DNA of 64,000 nucleotides from Limnohabitans sp. T6-5 (GTDB lineage Bacteria; Pseudomonadota; Gammaproteobacteria; Burkholderiales; Burkholderiaceae_C), in NCBI RefSeq assembly GCF_003063315.1, contig NZ_NERV01000004.1:124001-188000 (forward strand), in the 5' to 3' direction. Below, one piece after another: positions 44,631-57,286 of the stretch. The translations under genes and the position numbers were made by a program. Within the stretch, counting starts at the first letter, position 1. Each line of letters starts with the position of its first letter. Below the pieces are notes generated by a model that was not told where the DNA came from, made no database searches, and saw only the letters and a list, made by a program, of their open reading frames with translations.

Positions 44631-45740
44631 ATGATCGTTCTGAAGGCCACCCAAGACAAATTGCTGTCGGTCCTGCAATCCGTGTCCGGCATTGTGGAGC
44701 GTCGTCACACCTTGCCCGTGTTGGCCAACGTGCTGATTCGCAAAACCGGCCACGCCGTGCAGCTGACCACCAGCGACCTCGAAATCCAGATCCGCACCAC
44801 GACCGAGATGGACGGTGACCCCGGCGACTTCACCACCACGGTGGGCGCCCGCAAGCTCATCGACATCCTGCGCACCATGCCTGCCGACCAGACGGTGAGC
44901 CTCGAATCATCGCAAGCCAAGCTGATCTTGAAGGGCGGCAAGTCCAAGTTCACCTTGCAGACTTTGCCCGCCGAAGACTTCCCTCTGGTGCAAGAGGCCG
45001 CCAGTTTTGGACCCGTGTTCAGCGTGCCGCAAAAAACCCTCAAGCAACTGCTCGGTCAGGTTTCGTTTGCCATGGCCGTGCACGACATCCGTTATTACTT
45101 GAACGGCATTCTGTTTGTGGCCGAAGGCAACCGCCTGAGCCTGGTCGCTACAGACGGTCACCGCCTGGCTTTCACCGCCGCCACGCTCGACGTCGAAGTG
45201 CCCACCAAACAAGAAGTCATCCTGCCCCGCAAGACCGTGCTCGAGCTGCAGCGTTTGTTGTCAGACGCCGATGGCGCCATCGAGATGCAATTTGCCAACA
45301 ACCAGGCCAAGTTCAGCTTTGACGGCATGGAGTTCGTGACCAAGCTGGTTGAGGGCAAGTTCCCCGACTACAACCGCGTCATCCCCAAGGGCCATAGCAA
45401 CAACATGACCCTGGGCCGCCAAGCCCTGCTGTCTTGCTTGCAGCGCACGGCCATTCTGACCAGCGACAAGTTCAAAGGCGTGCGACTGAACCTCGACCCC
45501 GGCAGCCTGCGTGTGGCGTCGACCAACGCCGAACAAGAAGAAGCTGTGGACGAACTCGACATCGACTACAGCGGAGACAGTATCGAGATCGGTTTCAACG
45601 TGACCTACATCATCGACGTGCTGGGCAACATGAGCCAGGATATGGTGCGCATTGATCTGGCCGATGCCAACAGCTCGGCGCTGATCACGATCCCCGAGAA
45701 CGACAACTTCAAATATGTGGTGATGCCGATGCGCATTTGA
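44631..45740 (+). CDS. dnaN: DNA polymerase III beta sliding clamp
   Basis: Encodes 369 aa, the usual length, with three repeated clamp domains. It begins MIVLKATQDKLLSVLQSVSG and ends NDNFKYVVMPMRI, the conserved protein-binding C-terminus. The ring tethers Pol III to DNA. AAAGGTAGAC precedes ATG 44631. It lies 152 bp after dnaA, and no DnaA boxes were seen in that gap. Confidence 0.97.
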   Translation: MIVLKATQDKLLSVLQSVSGIVERRHTLPVLANVLIRKTGHAVQLTTSDLEIQIRTTTEMDGDPGDFTTTVGARKLIDILRTMPADQTVSLESSQAKLILKGGKSKFTLQTLPAEDFPLVQEAASFGPVFSVPQKTLKQLLGQVSFAMAVHDIRYYLNGILFVAEGNRLSLVATDGHRLAFTAATLDVEVPTKQEVILPRKTVLELQRLLSDADGAIEMQFANNQAKFSFDGMEFVTKLVEGKFPDYNRVIPKGHSNNMTLGRQALLSCLQRTAILTSDKFKGVRLNLDPGSLRVASTNAEQEEAVDELDIDYSGDSIEIGFNVTYIIDVLGNMSQDMVRIDLADANSSALITIPENDNFKYVVMPMRI

Positions 45741-45762
45741 GGCCCGCGCCCCCAGGCGATAG

Positions 45763-48429
<2,667 letters not shown>

Positions 48430-48780
48430 TGCTGCAGGTTCTCAGAATCTCCTGCAAATTTTCTCAATTTTGCAAATCAGAAGGGCCCGGTATATCGAGC
48501 CCTTCTACTCAAACATATGTACGCAGGGCGAGTACTTGGTCACAACCGTAGTGCCCCGCGAAACAGGATGTGGAAGAACCAAATGACCCGATTTTTCAAA
48601 ATGCGAATACAAAGTAGGGCAAATGCGACTCTGGGGCAAGATTCATCGTCTGAAGCGATGAGTATTTCGGCAGCCTGCTAGCAGTCCATGGGACTTGAAC
48701 CCAGAAGAAGCCTGAATTTGCGACAGATCCATTTTTTAATCGCTTGCGCTTTCATTTTTGCTGGGTCGATGGCTTTCGAG
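48430..48780. other. 351-bp gap after gyrB with a hairpin
   Basis: Contains a hairpin at 48479-48506 (arms AGAAGGGC and GCCCTTCT) that may mark the 3' end of the gyrB transcript. The rest has no gene I can support. A tRNA T-arm-like string at 48689-48703 does not extend into a tRNA. Confidence 0.5.
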
Positions 48781-49050
48781 TCAATAGACGCCCTCTCTGA
48801 GCAATTGTCGGCCCGATTCAAGCTTGTTTGGCCAACGCCTACCCCCTGATACCGATATCAGCAGGTGAATACGCTTGATGTACCTCTCCATGGTCACCCC
48901 GCTCCATTCACCTTGGGCATTGTCCAGTACGCGCATGCTCATTTGGCGCCAGCCCATCACAGGCTTGATGATGCCAAACAAGATCTCGACTTTTTGCTTG
49001 CGCAGGCCATAAAGCACTCGCCCCTCCTTTGTGCCCAGCTGGGGCACCAT
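48781..49050 (-). pseudogene. Transposase remnant, C-terminal part (IS1182/IS5-like)
   Basis: An 89-residue open frame contains RKQKVEILFGIIKPVMGWRQ, MSMRVLDNAQGEW and a following TMERYIKRIHLL. This resembles the C-terminal end of IS1182/IS5-type DDE transposases, where VExxFGxIK carries the catalytic Glu and is followed by RGLxxVxGEW. The N-terminal two thirds are missing. It is most likely a decayed insertion sequence fragment. Confidence 0.65.
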
Positions 49051-49169
49051 GCGTTGCAGTGCCTATGGCTTCTCGTGCTCAGAGGCATCGACGGTGGTAT
49101 TTGTTCGGACACCGGCTTGCTCTGGGAGTACCGATCGACATAAGAACAGCATCGCCCATTGCAGGTCGA

Positions 49170-49700
49170 GTCAGGCACTTGCGCAAGCTGTGCGTCATGG
49201 GGTTTCGGCTCAGCGCGCACCGATCTGCTCTCGCCAATACTACCGAGTCGCACGTCTGGCGCATTAGGGCCGATTTGCCCGCCGTTTTGAGTCGGCGTGC
49301 CCGAAAGTTATGACTGGACGAGGACTTGGGACTCAATCTGAAGAACACGGTTGACGCACTGGATGCCACCATCCTTCTATCTTTGCTTGAGCCTGTTCGA
49401 TTGGGCTGCTTTTCGCAAAACCAAGGCTGCGGTCAAGTGGCACACCTTGCTGGATTTGCGCGGCGCTATTCCTGCGTTCATCCATATCAGTGATGGCAAG
49501 ATGCACGAGGTCAATGTTCTGGACATCCTGATGCTGGGACTTGCGCTTGGGGCTTACCACATCGTGGATCGGTGCTATCTGGACTTTGCACGCTTGTTCA
49601 ACCTGCATCAGTCAGACGCATTCTTTGTTACCCGCAACATAAGCAACATGAACGCCAGGCGTGTCTATTTGTCCAAAGTGGACCGCAGCACAAGTATGGC
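49170..49700 (+). pseudogene. Decayed IS4-family transposase
   Basis: The recognisable parts of one transposase lie in order on the plus strand. At 49170-49313 the frame reads MGFRLSAHRSALANTTESHVWRI, ending in a TGA (49311-49313). The same frame continues past that stop with GLNLKNTVDALDAT (first catalytic Asp region). A frameshift near 49372-49385 then leads to LCLSLFDWAAFRKTKAAVK, LLDLRGAIPAFIHISDGK and HIVDRCYLDFARL (second catalytic Asp). The gene has an in-frame stop and a frameshift and lacks both ends, so it is inactive. Its 3' end abuts the slmA stop. Confidence 0.7.
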
Positions 49701-49719
49701 GATGCAAGGGCCACGCCCG

Positions 49720-50337
49720 TTAAAGCACCCGCCCCATCGCCGCCTGCAAATGCTCTGACGGCAGGCGTTTGAAGCCCGAGCGCACAAAGCGCTGCAAGCG
49801 ACCTTGCATGAAGGCCACCAGCACTGAGGCCTGCACCTGGCTGTCCACCGTGGGTGTGGCTGATGCTGCATTGGCTTCGCGCAGCGACTGACGCAGCTGC
49901 GCCTCAATCTTGTCAAACAGCAAGTTGATGCGCTCTTGCAGGCGTTCGTGCTCCAGCACCAGCGCGTCGCCGGTCATGACGCGGCACATGCCGGGGTTCT
50001 TTTCGGCAAACTGCAGCAGCAGCGCCACGATGCGTGCGGCCTGGTTGGGGCCCGCGGCTTCGCGGTCGGTGACCTGTCGGATCAGGCCGACCACCGACTG
50101 GTCGATAAAGTCGATCAGGCCTTCAAACATCTGGGCCTTGCTGGCAAAGTGCCGGTACAGGGCCGCTTCGCTCACACCGATCTTGGCAGCCAATGAAGCG
50201 GTGGTCACGCGCTCGGCGCCGGGCTGCTCCAGCATGGCGGCCAAGGTTTGCAGAATCTGCAAACGCCGCTCACCGGGGCGTGGGCGTTTGCGGGCTGGTG
50301 CCTCTGCGGCGTCGCTGGTTTCTTCTAAATCGGACAT
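49720..50337 (-). CDS. slmA: Nucleoid occlusion factor SlmA (TetR family)
   Basis: Encodes 205 aa. The N-terminal HTH (about 25-70) has TTASLAAKIGVSEAALYRHF. The C-terminal domain contains NPGMCRVMTGDALVLEHERLQERI, typical of SlmA. SlmA binds DNA and blocks FtsZ assembly over the nucleoid. It lies 32 bp after argB on the same strand. A GGGGGAG site is three bases before ATG 50337; the in-frame ATG at 50349 has no site. An IS remnant lies immediately beyond its 3' end, but the gene looks intact. Confidence 0.85.
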   Translation of the reverse strand: MSDLEETSDAAEAPARKRPRPGERRLQILQTLAAMLEQPGAERVTTASLAAKIGVSEAALYRHFASKAQMFEGLIDFIDQSVVGLIRQVTDREAAGPNQAARIVALLLQFAEKNPGMCRVMTGDALVLEHERLQERINLLFDKIEAQLRQSLREANAASATPTVDSQVQASVLVAFMQGRLQRFVRSGFKRLPSEHLQAAMGRVL

Positions 50338-50369
50338 GTGCTCCCCCATTTTTTTACTTTTTTAACGAC

Positions 50370-51269
50370 TCAGCGGCTCTTGATCATGGTGCCAAAGGCT
50401 TGCTCGGACAAAACCTCCAGCAGCATGGCGTGGGGCACGCGGCCGTCGATGATGTGCACGGCATTGACGCCGCTCTTGGCCGCATCGAGAGCGCCTGCGA
50501 TTTTGGGGATCATGCCGCCGCTGATGGTGCCGTCGGCGCACAGCTCGTCGATGCGGTTGGGCGTCAGCTCGGTGAGCAAGTTGCCCTCTTTGTCGAGCAC
50601 GCCACGGATGTTGGTCAACATCAACAGCTTCTCGGCCTGCAGCACAGTGGCCAGCTTGGCGGCCACCACATCGGCGTTAATGTTGTAGCTCTCGTTGTTT
50701 TCGCCAAAGCCGATGGGGCTCACCACCGGGATGAAAGCGTCGTCTTGCAGGGCCTTGAGGATGGACGGGTCGATGCTCACGATGTCACCCACCTGGCCCA
50801 CGTCCAGCTCTTTGCTCGGGTCTTGTGCGTCGATCAAGCGCAGCTTCTGGGCGCGGATCATGGCGCCGTCGCGGCCCGTGAGGCCCACGGCTTTGCCACC
50901 TGCGCGGTTGATCATGCCCACGATGTCTTGCTGCACTTCGCCGCCCAGCACCCACTCGACCACTTCCATGGTCTCGGCGTCGGTCACGCGCATGCCTTGC
51001 ACAAACTCGCCTTTTTTGCCCAAACGGCTCAGAGCGTTTTCAATTTGCGGGCCGCCGCCGTGCACCACCACCGGGTTCATGCCCACGAGTTTGAGCAGCA
51101 CCACGTCTTCGGCAAAGGCTTGCTGCAGGGCCGGGTCGGTCATGGCGTTGCCGCCGTATTTGATGACCAACGTCTTGCCGTGGAACTTGCGGATGTAGGG
51201 CATGGCCTGCGCCAGGATCTGGGCTTGGTCGTGAGGTGAGACGGTGGCAGCAGCAATGGTGTCGGTCAT
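50370..51269 (-). CDS. argB: Acetylglutamate kinase ArgB
   Basis: Encodes 299 aa of the amino acid kinase fold: VIKYGGNAM near the N-terminus, [15 protein letters not shown] with the substrate-binding Gly-rich loop, and the C-terminal [14 protein letters not shown]. It phosphorylates N-acetylglutamate in the second step of arginine synthesis. It lies 65 bp downstream of rmlD and 32 bp upstream of slmA on the same strand. Confidence 0.96.
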   Translation of the reverse strand: MTDTIAAATVSPHDQAQILAQAMPYIRKFHGKTLVIKYGGNAMTDPALQQAFAEDVVLLKLVGMNPVVVHGGGPQIENALSRLGKKGEFVQGMRVTDAETMEVVEWVLGGEVQQDIVGMINRAGGKAVGLTGRDGAMIRAQKLRLIDAQDPSKELDVGQVGDIVSIDPSILKALQDDAFIPVVSPIGFGENNESYNINADVVAAKLATVLQAEKLLMLTNIRGVLDKEGNLLTELTPNRIDELCADGTISGGMIPKIAGALDAAKSGVNAVHIIDGRVPHAMLLEVLSEQAFGTMIKSR

Positions 51270-51334
51270 GGTGCGAAACGTGGTTTCAAAAGGAGAGGAA
51301 TTTGCAAGTGATTGTGCAGCAAGCTTTGCGGGCT

Positions 51335-52231
51335 TCAGAGGATTTCAGCCAGCATGCGGTCCACCCCTTGCTGCCAGGGCGTCAGCACCAAACCAAAGGT
51401 GTGCTGCAGTTTTTGCGTGTTCAGACGCGAGTTCAACGGACGCTGCGCCGGAGTTGGGAATGCAGTCGTGGGCACGGGCGCAATCTCGGTCACTTTCAGG
51501 GGATGGTCTGGTTTGAGCTTTCGGGCCTGCCCGACCACATGGCTGGCATAGCCGTGCCAGCTGGTCTCGCCTGAAGCCACGAGGTGGTAGATACCGCTGA
51601 GCGTTGCGTCCTGAGTCTGCATCGCCTGACGCACGGCATGCGCGGTCACATCGGCAATCATGTCGGCCCCGGTGGGCGCGCCATGCTGGTCTTCGATGAC
51701 GGTCAGGCGCTCACGCTCGGCTGCCAGTCGCAACATGGTTTTGGCAAAATTCCCACCGCGAGCGGCATAGACCCAGCTGGTGCGAAAAATCAAGTGCTTG
51801 CAGCCGCTGGCGGCAATGGCCTGTTCGCCTTCGAGCTTGGTCTGGCCATACACGCTCAGGGGCGCTGTGGCGTCTGTCTCTTGCCAGGCTTTATCGCCCT
51901 GGCCGTTGAACACGTAGTCGGTTGAGTAATGCACCAACCAGGCACCGATTTCGGCTGCGGCCTGCGCCAGCGCTGCGGGGGCGGTGGCGTTGAGGCAGCG
52001 GGCCAGCTCGGGCTCGGACTCGGCTTTGTCGACCGCTGTGTGGGCGGCGGCATTGACGATCACGTCGGGTCGCCAGTTGCGCACGGTTTGCGCCAGGCGC
52101 TCGGGGTGGCTCAGGTCACCATAAAACTCGGTGCTGTGGCGGTCCAGCGCCAGCACTTCACCCAAGGGGGCCAGGCTGCGCTGCAACTCCCAGCCGACTT
52201 GGCCATTTTTTCCAAGCAACAGGATTTTCAT
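51335..52231 (-). CDS. rmlD: dTDP-4-dehydrorhamnose reductase RmlD
   Basis: Encodes 298 aa. The Rossmann motif [10 protein letters not shown] is at 7-16. [10 protein letters not shown] carries the catalytic Thr, and [11 protein letters not shown] the Tyr and Lys. It makes dTDP-L-rhamnose for surface polysaccharides. It overlaps rmlB by 4 bp (ATGA). The partner genes rmlA and rmlC are not adjacent. Confidence 0.94.
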   Translation of the reverse strand: MKILLLGKNGQVGWELQRSLAPLGEVLALDRHSTEFYGDLSHPERLAQTVRNWRPDVIVNAAAHTAVDKAESEPELARCLNATAPAALAQAAAEIGAWLVHYSTDYVFNGQGDKAWQETDATAPLSVYGQTKLEGEQAIAASGCKHLIFRTSWVYAARGGNFAKTMLRLAAERERLTVIEDQHGAPTGADMIADVTAHAVRQAMQTQDATLSGIYHLVASGETSWHGYASHVVGQARKLKPDHPLKVTEIAPVPTTAFPTPAQRPLNSRLNTQKLQHTFGLVLTPWQQGVDRMLAEIL

Positions 52232-53292
52232 GAGGCTTGGTACTGTTTTTGGACCCAGTCGCGGTACGCGCCACTTTGCACATTGCTGACCCACTGTGGA
52301 TTGGCCAGGTACCACTCGACCGTTTTGCGGATGCCGGTCTCGAAGGTTTCGTCAGGTTTCCAGCCCAATTCGGCTTCGAGCTTGCGCGCATCGATCGCGT
52401 AGCGGCGGTCGTGACCCGGACGGTCGGTCACGTAGGTGATCTGGCCGGCGTAACTTGTGCCATCCGCCTTGGGGCGCAGCTCGTCCAGCAGCTTGCACAC
52501 GGTGTTGACGATGTCGATGTTGGGCTTTTCGTTCCAGCCACCCACGTTGTAGGTCTCGCCCAGACGACCGGCCTCGAGCACGCGGCGAATCGCGCTGCAG
52601 TGGTCCTTGACGTAGAGCCAGTCACGGATCTGCATGCCGTCGCCGTACACCGGCAGCGGCTTGCCTGCCAGGGCGTTGACGATCATGAGCGGGATGAGTT
52701 TTTCCGGGAAGTGGTAGGGGCCGTAGTTGTTGGAGCAATTGGTGGTCAGCACCGGCAGTCCATAGGTGTGGTACCAGGCGCGCACCAGGTGGTCCGACGC
52801 GGCCTTGCTCGCGCTGTAGGGGCTGTTGGGTTCGTAACGGTGGGTCTCGGCAAAGGCCGGATCGTCTTTGCTCAGCGAGCCATAGACCTCGTCGGTGGAG
52901 ACGTGCAAAAAGCGGAAAGCTGACTTCTGCGCCTCGGGCAAAGACGACCAATACCCACGCACCGATTCCAGCAGCCTGAAGGTGCCCACGATGTTGGTCT
53001 CGATGAAGTCACCCGGGCCATGGATGGAGCGGTCCACATGGCTTTCGGCGGCAAAGTTGACCACAGCGCGGGGCTGGTGCTCGGCCAGCAAGCGGCTGAC
53101 CAGGGCGGCGTCGCCAATGTCACCCTGAACAAAGATATGACGCGCATCGCCTTGCAGGCTGGACAAAGTTTCCAGATTGCCCGCGTAGGTGAGTTTGTCG
53201 AGGTTGATGACGGTTTCCTGGCTGAGCGTCAGCCAGTCCAGCACAAAATTGGCGCCGATGAATCCGGCTGCGCCGGTGACGAGAAGGGTCAT
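52228..53292 (-). CDS. rmlB: dTDP-glucose 4,6-dehydratase RmlB
   Basis: Encodes 354 aa. The NAD-binding GAAGFIGAN is at 7-15, VSTDEVYG carries the catalytic Thr-Asp-Glu, and YSASKAASD the Tyr and Lys. Substrate-binding [14 protein letters not shown] follows. It converts dTDP-glucose to the 4-keto-6-deoxy intermediate. ATG 53292 is chosen ([11 protein letters not shown]); the extension to 53343 is upstream of the NAD motif and unlikely. Confidence 0.96.
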   Translation of the reverse strand: MTLLVTGAAGFIGANFVLDWLTLSQETVINLDKLTYAGNLETLSSLQGDARHIFVQGDIGDAALVSRLLAEHQPRAVVNFAAESHVDRSIHGPGDFIETNIVGTFRLLESVRGYWSSLPEAQKSAFRFLHVSTDEVYGSLSKDDPAFAETHRYEPNSPYSASKAASDHLVRAWYHTYGLPVLTTNCSNNYGPYHFPEKLIPLMIVNALAGKPLPVYGDGMQIRDWLYVKDHCSAIRRVLEAGRLGETYNVGGWNEKPNIDIVNTVCKLLDELRPKADGTSYAGQITYVTDRPGHDRRYAIDARKLEAELGWKPDETFETGIRKTVEWYLANPQWVSNVQSGAYRDWVQKQYQAS

Positions 53293-53404
53293 GGGGTGTT
53301 TCAGGTTGTCGGCGCAGCGGGATGCTGCCCTCGTTTTTTTCATGATTTTAAAAGCTTTGCGGAAGCCGACCGGTTAAAGTGAGGCCTTCTGGAGGAAGTT
53401 CACC

Positions 53405-53917
53405 ATGGCCAAGTCGCAAGGCAAAACACCCGACACCTCAACTGCTCAGTCAGCCAATGCCCCCGACATGAGCGGGCAATCGGCCCACAACATCTGGCTT
53501 GCCGGTTTGGGCGCCATGGCCAAAGCCCAGGAGCAAGGCAGCAAAGCCATTGAGGCCCTGGTCAATGATGGCCTGGCCCTGCAACGCAAAAGTCAGGCCG
53601 AAGCCCAGCAACGCCTGCAAGAAGCCACCGAACGCCTGACCCACATGGCCGCCGACTTTGGCCAACACGCGTCGGGGCGCGTCGACAAGCTCGAACACCT
53701 GTTTGAAGACCGAGTGGCCAAAGCGCTGCACCGCTTGGGTATGCCCACATTGCTGGACATGCAGATGCTGACGGCGCGCATTGAGCAGCTCGAAGCGCTG
53801 CAAAGAAATGGTTCCCCGGCCCCCACGGCGGCCAAACCTGCTACCAAGAAAGCCCCCACTCGCCAAGCTGCTGCAAAGCGCGCTTCGCCTGCCGCCACAC
53901 GCCAGCCCAAAAAATAA
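53405..53917 (+). CDS. Phasin family (PhaF/PhaI-like) granule-associated protein
   Basis: Encodes 170 aa. Residues 28-125 form a helical phasin domain (NIWLAGLGAMAKAQEQG, then coiled-coil-like Gln/Ala repeats and VAKALHRLGMPT). Residues 130-170 are an Ala/Lys/Pro/Thr-rich tail (KKAPTRQAAAKRA) like the histone-like tail of PhaF. Such proteins coat polyhydroxyalkanoate granules and can bind DNA. A strong TGGAGGAAG site precedes ATG 53405. It is followed 27 bp later by a TetR gene. Confidence 0.85.
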   Translation: MAKSQGKTPDTSTAQSANAPDMSGQSAHNIWLAGLGAMAKAQEQGSKAIEALVNDGLALQRKSQAEAQQRLQEATERLTHMAADFGQHASGRVDKLEHLFEDRVAKALHRLGMPTLLDMQMLTARIEQLEALQRNGSPAPTAAKPATKKAPTRQAAAKRASPAATRQPKK

Positions 53918-53944
53918 TCGGCGCTCCATTTTCCTGCGCTCGAC

Positions 53945-54613
53945 ATGGCCAAGAAAGCCCCCCGCCGCACGGCCTTACGCATTGCCGAGGTCACACTGGA
54001 GCTGTTCAACCGCTTCGGTGAGCCCAACGTCTCGACCACGCTGATTTCTGCCGAGCTGAGCATCAGCCCCGGCAACCTGTATTACCACTACCCCTCGAAG
54101 GATGCGCTGGTCAACCAGTTGTTCGACCAATACGAGGTCGCCATACTGGGCCTGCTGGATGCTGCGCCCGATGTGCAGGATGTGGAGGATGCCTGGTTTT
54201 TCCTGCACTCGCTTTTCGAGCAAATCTGGAATTACCGTTTTCTGTACCGCGATCTGAACAATCTGCTGTCAGGCAACCGCCATCTGGAAACCCACTTCCA
54301 CGCCGTGCTGGAGCGCAAAACCCATGCGTTTCGGCTGATGCTGGAATCATTGGCAGCAGCAGGTCTCATGCGCATCGACCCGGACAGCATTGAAACCCTG
54401 TCGGCCAGCCTGTCGGTGATGGTGACGTATTGGCTCAGCTATGAATATGTGCGCAATCCACGCCAGGCCATGGAGCCCGCCAGTGCCGGCCTGGCGTTAA
54501 CACGGGGTGCCAGACATGTGTTGGGTTTGCTGACCCCCTATATGGCCAGCAGCGAATTGCAAGCCCACCTGCAAGCCTTGACGGCGGCCTACAGCAGCGC
54601 ACCTGCCCGGTGA
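53945..54613 (+). CDS. TetR family regulator, PhaD-like
   Basis: Encodes 222 aa. The N-terminal HTH reads RIAEVTLELFNRFGEPNVST followed by ISAELSISPGNLYYHYPSK, a TetR pattern with the SPGNLYYHY variant common in PhaD-like regulators. The C-terminal ligand domain follows. In Pseudomonas phaD lies next to the phasin genes and affects granule gene expression, which the phasin neighbour here supports. Confidence 0.8.
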   Translation: MAKKAPRRTALRIAEVTLELFNRFGEPNVSTTLISAELSISPGNLYYHYPSKDALVNQLFDQYEVAILGLLDAAPDVQDVEDAWFFLHSLFEQIWNYRFLYRDLNNLLSGNRHLETHFHAVLERKTHAFRLMLESLAAAGLMRIDPDSIETLSASLSVMVTYWLSYEYVRNPRQAMEPASAGLALTRGARHVLGLLTPYMASSELQAHLQALTAAYSSAPAR

Positions 54614-54638
54614 AGCGACCCAGGCATGAGAACAACGC

Positions 54639-55403
54639 TCAAGAAAACCGCTGCTGCGCCATTGCCAGCAAGCCATCAAAGATCAGGTTATCGACCAGCT
54701 CGAATTGCAAGGACATGCTGGGCGCCATTTTCCAGCCTGCCCCCCCCGTCATGACGCACTTGGGCTCTTGCCCCGTGTGTTCACGCAAGTGCTGCACCAT
54801 GCGTTCGCAAGCACCGGCAATGGCGTAAGTGCCGCCACTGGTGAGGGCATCGCTGGTGTTGGTGGGGAAAGGCCGCACCTCGCCCGTGGGCACATGCAAG
54901 CCCGCAGTGCCTGACTCCAGCGCTCTGAGCATGATGCCGTGTCCGGGCAAGATCAAGCCCCCCAAAAAACACCCTTCGCTGTCAATGGCCTCGACCGTCA
55001 CGGCAGTACCGACCATCACCACCACCAAAGGCTTGGACTCGCCTTGGGCCAGCATGCGCTGACGCGCACCGATCATTGCCACCCAGCGGTCTGAGCCCAA
55101 ACGAGAGGGGTGATCGTAGCCATTGATGACCCCCGCCTCTTGAGTGCTGGGCACCACCCACTGAGGTGTGAAGTCCCACAAATCCATTTGTTCTTGTACC
55201 CGGCGCTTGATGGCGTCCCCCGCCACCACGCAGCCCAGCATGCGTTCGGGCACAGGCAAGTCTGCCCAGGGTCCTTCCGACAAGCGGTCGATGTTTTCAA
55301 GAAATTCCGCACCATGCGCCAACAGGTGAGCCTGTGGGCTGGGTCGGTCGTACAACGCCCATTTCAAACGGGTATTGCCAACATCAAGGGCTAAAAATGT
55401 CAT
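54639..55403 (-). CDS. coaX: Type III pantothenate kinase CoaX
   Basis: Encodes 254 aa of the ASKHA fold. The phosphate-binding [11 protein letters not shown] is at 7-17, [13 protein letters not shown] at mid-protein, and [10 protein letters not shown] supplies the second phosphate motif. It phosphorylates pantothenate in the first step of coenzyme A synthesis. It is convergent with the TetR gene. The birA gene often linked to coaX is not adjacent. ATG 55403 has only a weak ribosome site. Confidence 0.93.
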   Translation of the reverse strand: MTFLALDVGNTRLKWALYDRPSPQAHLLAHGAEFLENIDRLSEGPWADLPVPERMLGCVVAGDAIKRRVQEQMDLWDFTPQWVVPSTQEAGVINGYDHPSRLGSDRWVAMIGARQRMLAQGESKPLVVVMVGTAVTVEAIDSEGCFLGGLILPGHGIMLRALESGTAGLHVPTGEVRPFPTNTSDALTSGGTYAIAGACERMVQHLREHTGQEPKCVMTGGAGWKMAPSMSLQFELVDNLIFDGLLAMAQQRFS

Positions 55404-55441
55404 GCCCCGATTTTAATGAATTCAAACGTCACACAGACCGA

Positions 55442-55897
55442 TTACTCTTCAACACCCGTTGTTTGTGCTTTGCGGATGGCGTCCTGCGCATCGCGGTCTG
55501 TTTGAACAGGCACTTCCGTACCGTCCACCTGAAGCAGCAAGCCCAGCAAGCGTGCGCCGTGCTCCACGGCAATTGACGCATATTTGGTGTCGCCCTGAAC
55601 CAGCGCGCTGGACAACAACTCGACACGCTCATAAGAGTGGATGTTCCCCGAGACTTTGCCCGCCACAATGATCCGGCCAGCGATCACATCGCCCAGGATT
55701 TCACCGGTTGGGCCAATCACCACTGAAATGTCCTGGTCTCTGGGTGCCTCTATGTTGCCGATCACTTTGCCGTCGATCCGCACGCTTTCTTTCAAAAGCA
55801 GGCAGCCATGAATCTCGGAGTTTTTTCCGATCAGTGTGTTGAATTTTTCCTGACTCATCACCAACGGGGTGGTGTTGGATTTTTTATTGCCAAACAT
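55442..55897 (-). CDS. Bactofilin
   Basis: Encodes 151 aa with the bactofilin beta-helix (about 22-125), including IGKNSEIHGCLLLKESVRIDG, GDVIAGRIIVAGKVSGNI and YASIAVEHGARLLG. Bactofilins form filaments on the inner membrane and position cell-wall enzymes. It lies 31 bp after an M23 peptidase gene on the same strand, the classical bactofilin/peptidase pair. AGGAG is six bases before ATG 55897. Confidence 0.92.
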   Translation of the reverse strand: MFGNKKSNTTPLVMSQEKFNTLIGKNSEIHGCLLLKESVRIDGKVIGNIEAPRDQDISVVIGPTGEILGDVIAGRIIVAGKVSGNIHSYERVELLSSALVQGDTKYASIAVEHGARLLGLLLQVDGTEVPVQTDRDAQDAIRKAQTTGVEE

Positions 55898-55928
55898 GCT
55901 GTCTCCTTGTTTTTCAGATCGGCTTCAA

Positions 55929-56873
55929 TCAATGCTTTGCCCATGCGGCCAGTGCTTTGGCAGGGTGCATGGCTTGGCCTTTGTAGATAACTTCGTAATG
56001 CAAATGGGGGCCGGTGGAGCGACCCGTATTGCCCAGCAAACCGACCGTGTCGCCACGCTGAACCACGGCACCTTCCTGGACCATGGCGGTTTTCAAGTGG
56101 GCATAGCGGGTCACAAAACCATCGGCATGGGAAACCTCAATCATGTTGCCGTAAGCCCCTGCTCGCTCTGAGCGCAGGACCAGACCGGCCGCTGTAGCCT
56201 GAATGGGCGTGCCCACGGGCGCCACAAAATCAATGCCCTCATGCATGCTGGGCAAGTGGGTCAGAGGGTCTGAACGGACACCAAACGAGCTGGTCAGCAA
56301 AAAATCGTTGGCCAAAGGCAACGCCGTGGGCAACTTGTCAAGCTTGTCCATGTCTTTTTGCCACTGCGCATGGGTTTGCGACACTGTTTGTTCAATTTGC
56401 TGCAATTGCTGTGACACCAAGGTCATCTGCTCACTCAGGGGCTTGGCTTGTGCGCCGCCCCAAAGGGGCAGGAGTTTGAGAGGTCCACCGCGACCATCGT
56501 GCGACTGAGCTTTCCGATCAGCAGGAGCGGTCAACAATCTCTCGATGCCCAAACGCACCAACAAATCGCTTTTGGAAGATTCAAGTTGCTGCAAACGCTC
56601 TGTCACCACACCCCATTGCTGGTTGATTTCTTCCAGTTTGGCGCGGTAAGCAGCCTCCACCTTGTCCTGTTCTCCCTGGCTGGTCACACCCCCCATGCGC
56701 GTGGCCAATTCAGGTGCGTACTCCACCGCCACACGCAAGCCCACAAAATGGAAAAGCACACCCAATGCCACCAAGAGGCTGGACACAACCAACACCCCCA
56801 CCATGACGGTTCGAGCCGTGATGGACAGTGTCACCACTTTGGCGGTAGGTGCGGACACCCAGATCAACTGCAT
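55929..56873 (-). CDS. M23 family metallopeptidase (LmdC-like) linked to bactofilin
   Basis: Encodes 314 aa. An N-terminal membrane helix (about 20-48) is followed by a coiled-coil region (about 70-200). The C-terminal peptidase M23 domain has the zinc ligands HEGIDF (first His and Asp) and GPHLHYEV (HxH). It cleaves peptidoglycan crosslinks in the periplasm. Paired with bactofilin, it is probably targeted by it. GGAG lies before ATG 56873. Confidence 0.93.
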   Translation of the reverse strand: MQLIWVSAPTAKVVTLSITARTVMVGVLVVSSLLVALGVLFHFVGLRVAVEYAPELATRMGGVTSQGEQDKVEAAYRAKLEEINQQWGVVTERLQQLESSKSDLLVRLGIERLLTAPADRKAQSHDGRGGPLKLLPLWGGAQAKPLSEQMTLVSQQLQQIEQTVSQTHAQWQKDMDKLDKLPTALPLANDFLLTSSFGVRSDPLTHLPSMHEGIDFVAPVGTPIQATAAGLVLRSERAGAYGNMIEVSHADGFVTRYAHLKTAMVQEGAVVQRGDTVGLLGNTGRSTGPHLHYEVIYKGQAMHPAKALAAWAKH

Positions 56874-57286
56874 TTGAACTCCTATGGCTTGATCACTGAG
56901 GTCGACAAGACACCCCGCAACAAGACAATCAAAAAATAATCACTTCAGACACTTTTGATGCACTGAAGAAAGAAACCGCAATTTTTTCGACAAAACAGGT
57001 CAAAAAAACTCGCTTGAAATGCGCTATTTGTCATCAAGCAATTTGCGGAGAGCGAACTTTATAGGTTAACGGAGAAATGAACTGACCCGCAAGCGCTGTA
57101 AACCCTGACCAATGGCAAAAATTCAGGCATTAGTCAATTTTGACAGAAAGATACATCAAAAGCACCAAATGCACATTCCCCAATTGGGTAATTACCGGAG
57201 AAAAAATCTCTTCAACCCAGTCTTTGCGTGTGGATGGTGAATGACACTTTTGACCCACACATATGACCCACACCTATGACCCGCCA
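56874..57286. other. 413-bp AT-rich intergenic region
   Basis: No gene of plausible length was found. It is more AT-rich than its surroundings and probably holds the promoter of the M23-bactofilin pair (minus). The right end has three near-identical TATGACCC/TTTGACCC units at 57249-57281. Confidence 0.5.

Noticed and set aside
48689..48703. tRNA T-arm-like string (TGGGACTTGAACCCA) suggesting a tRNA.
   Set aside because: No acceptor, D-arm or anticodon arm of proper geometry could be built around it.
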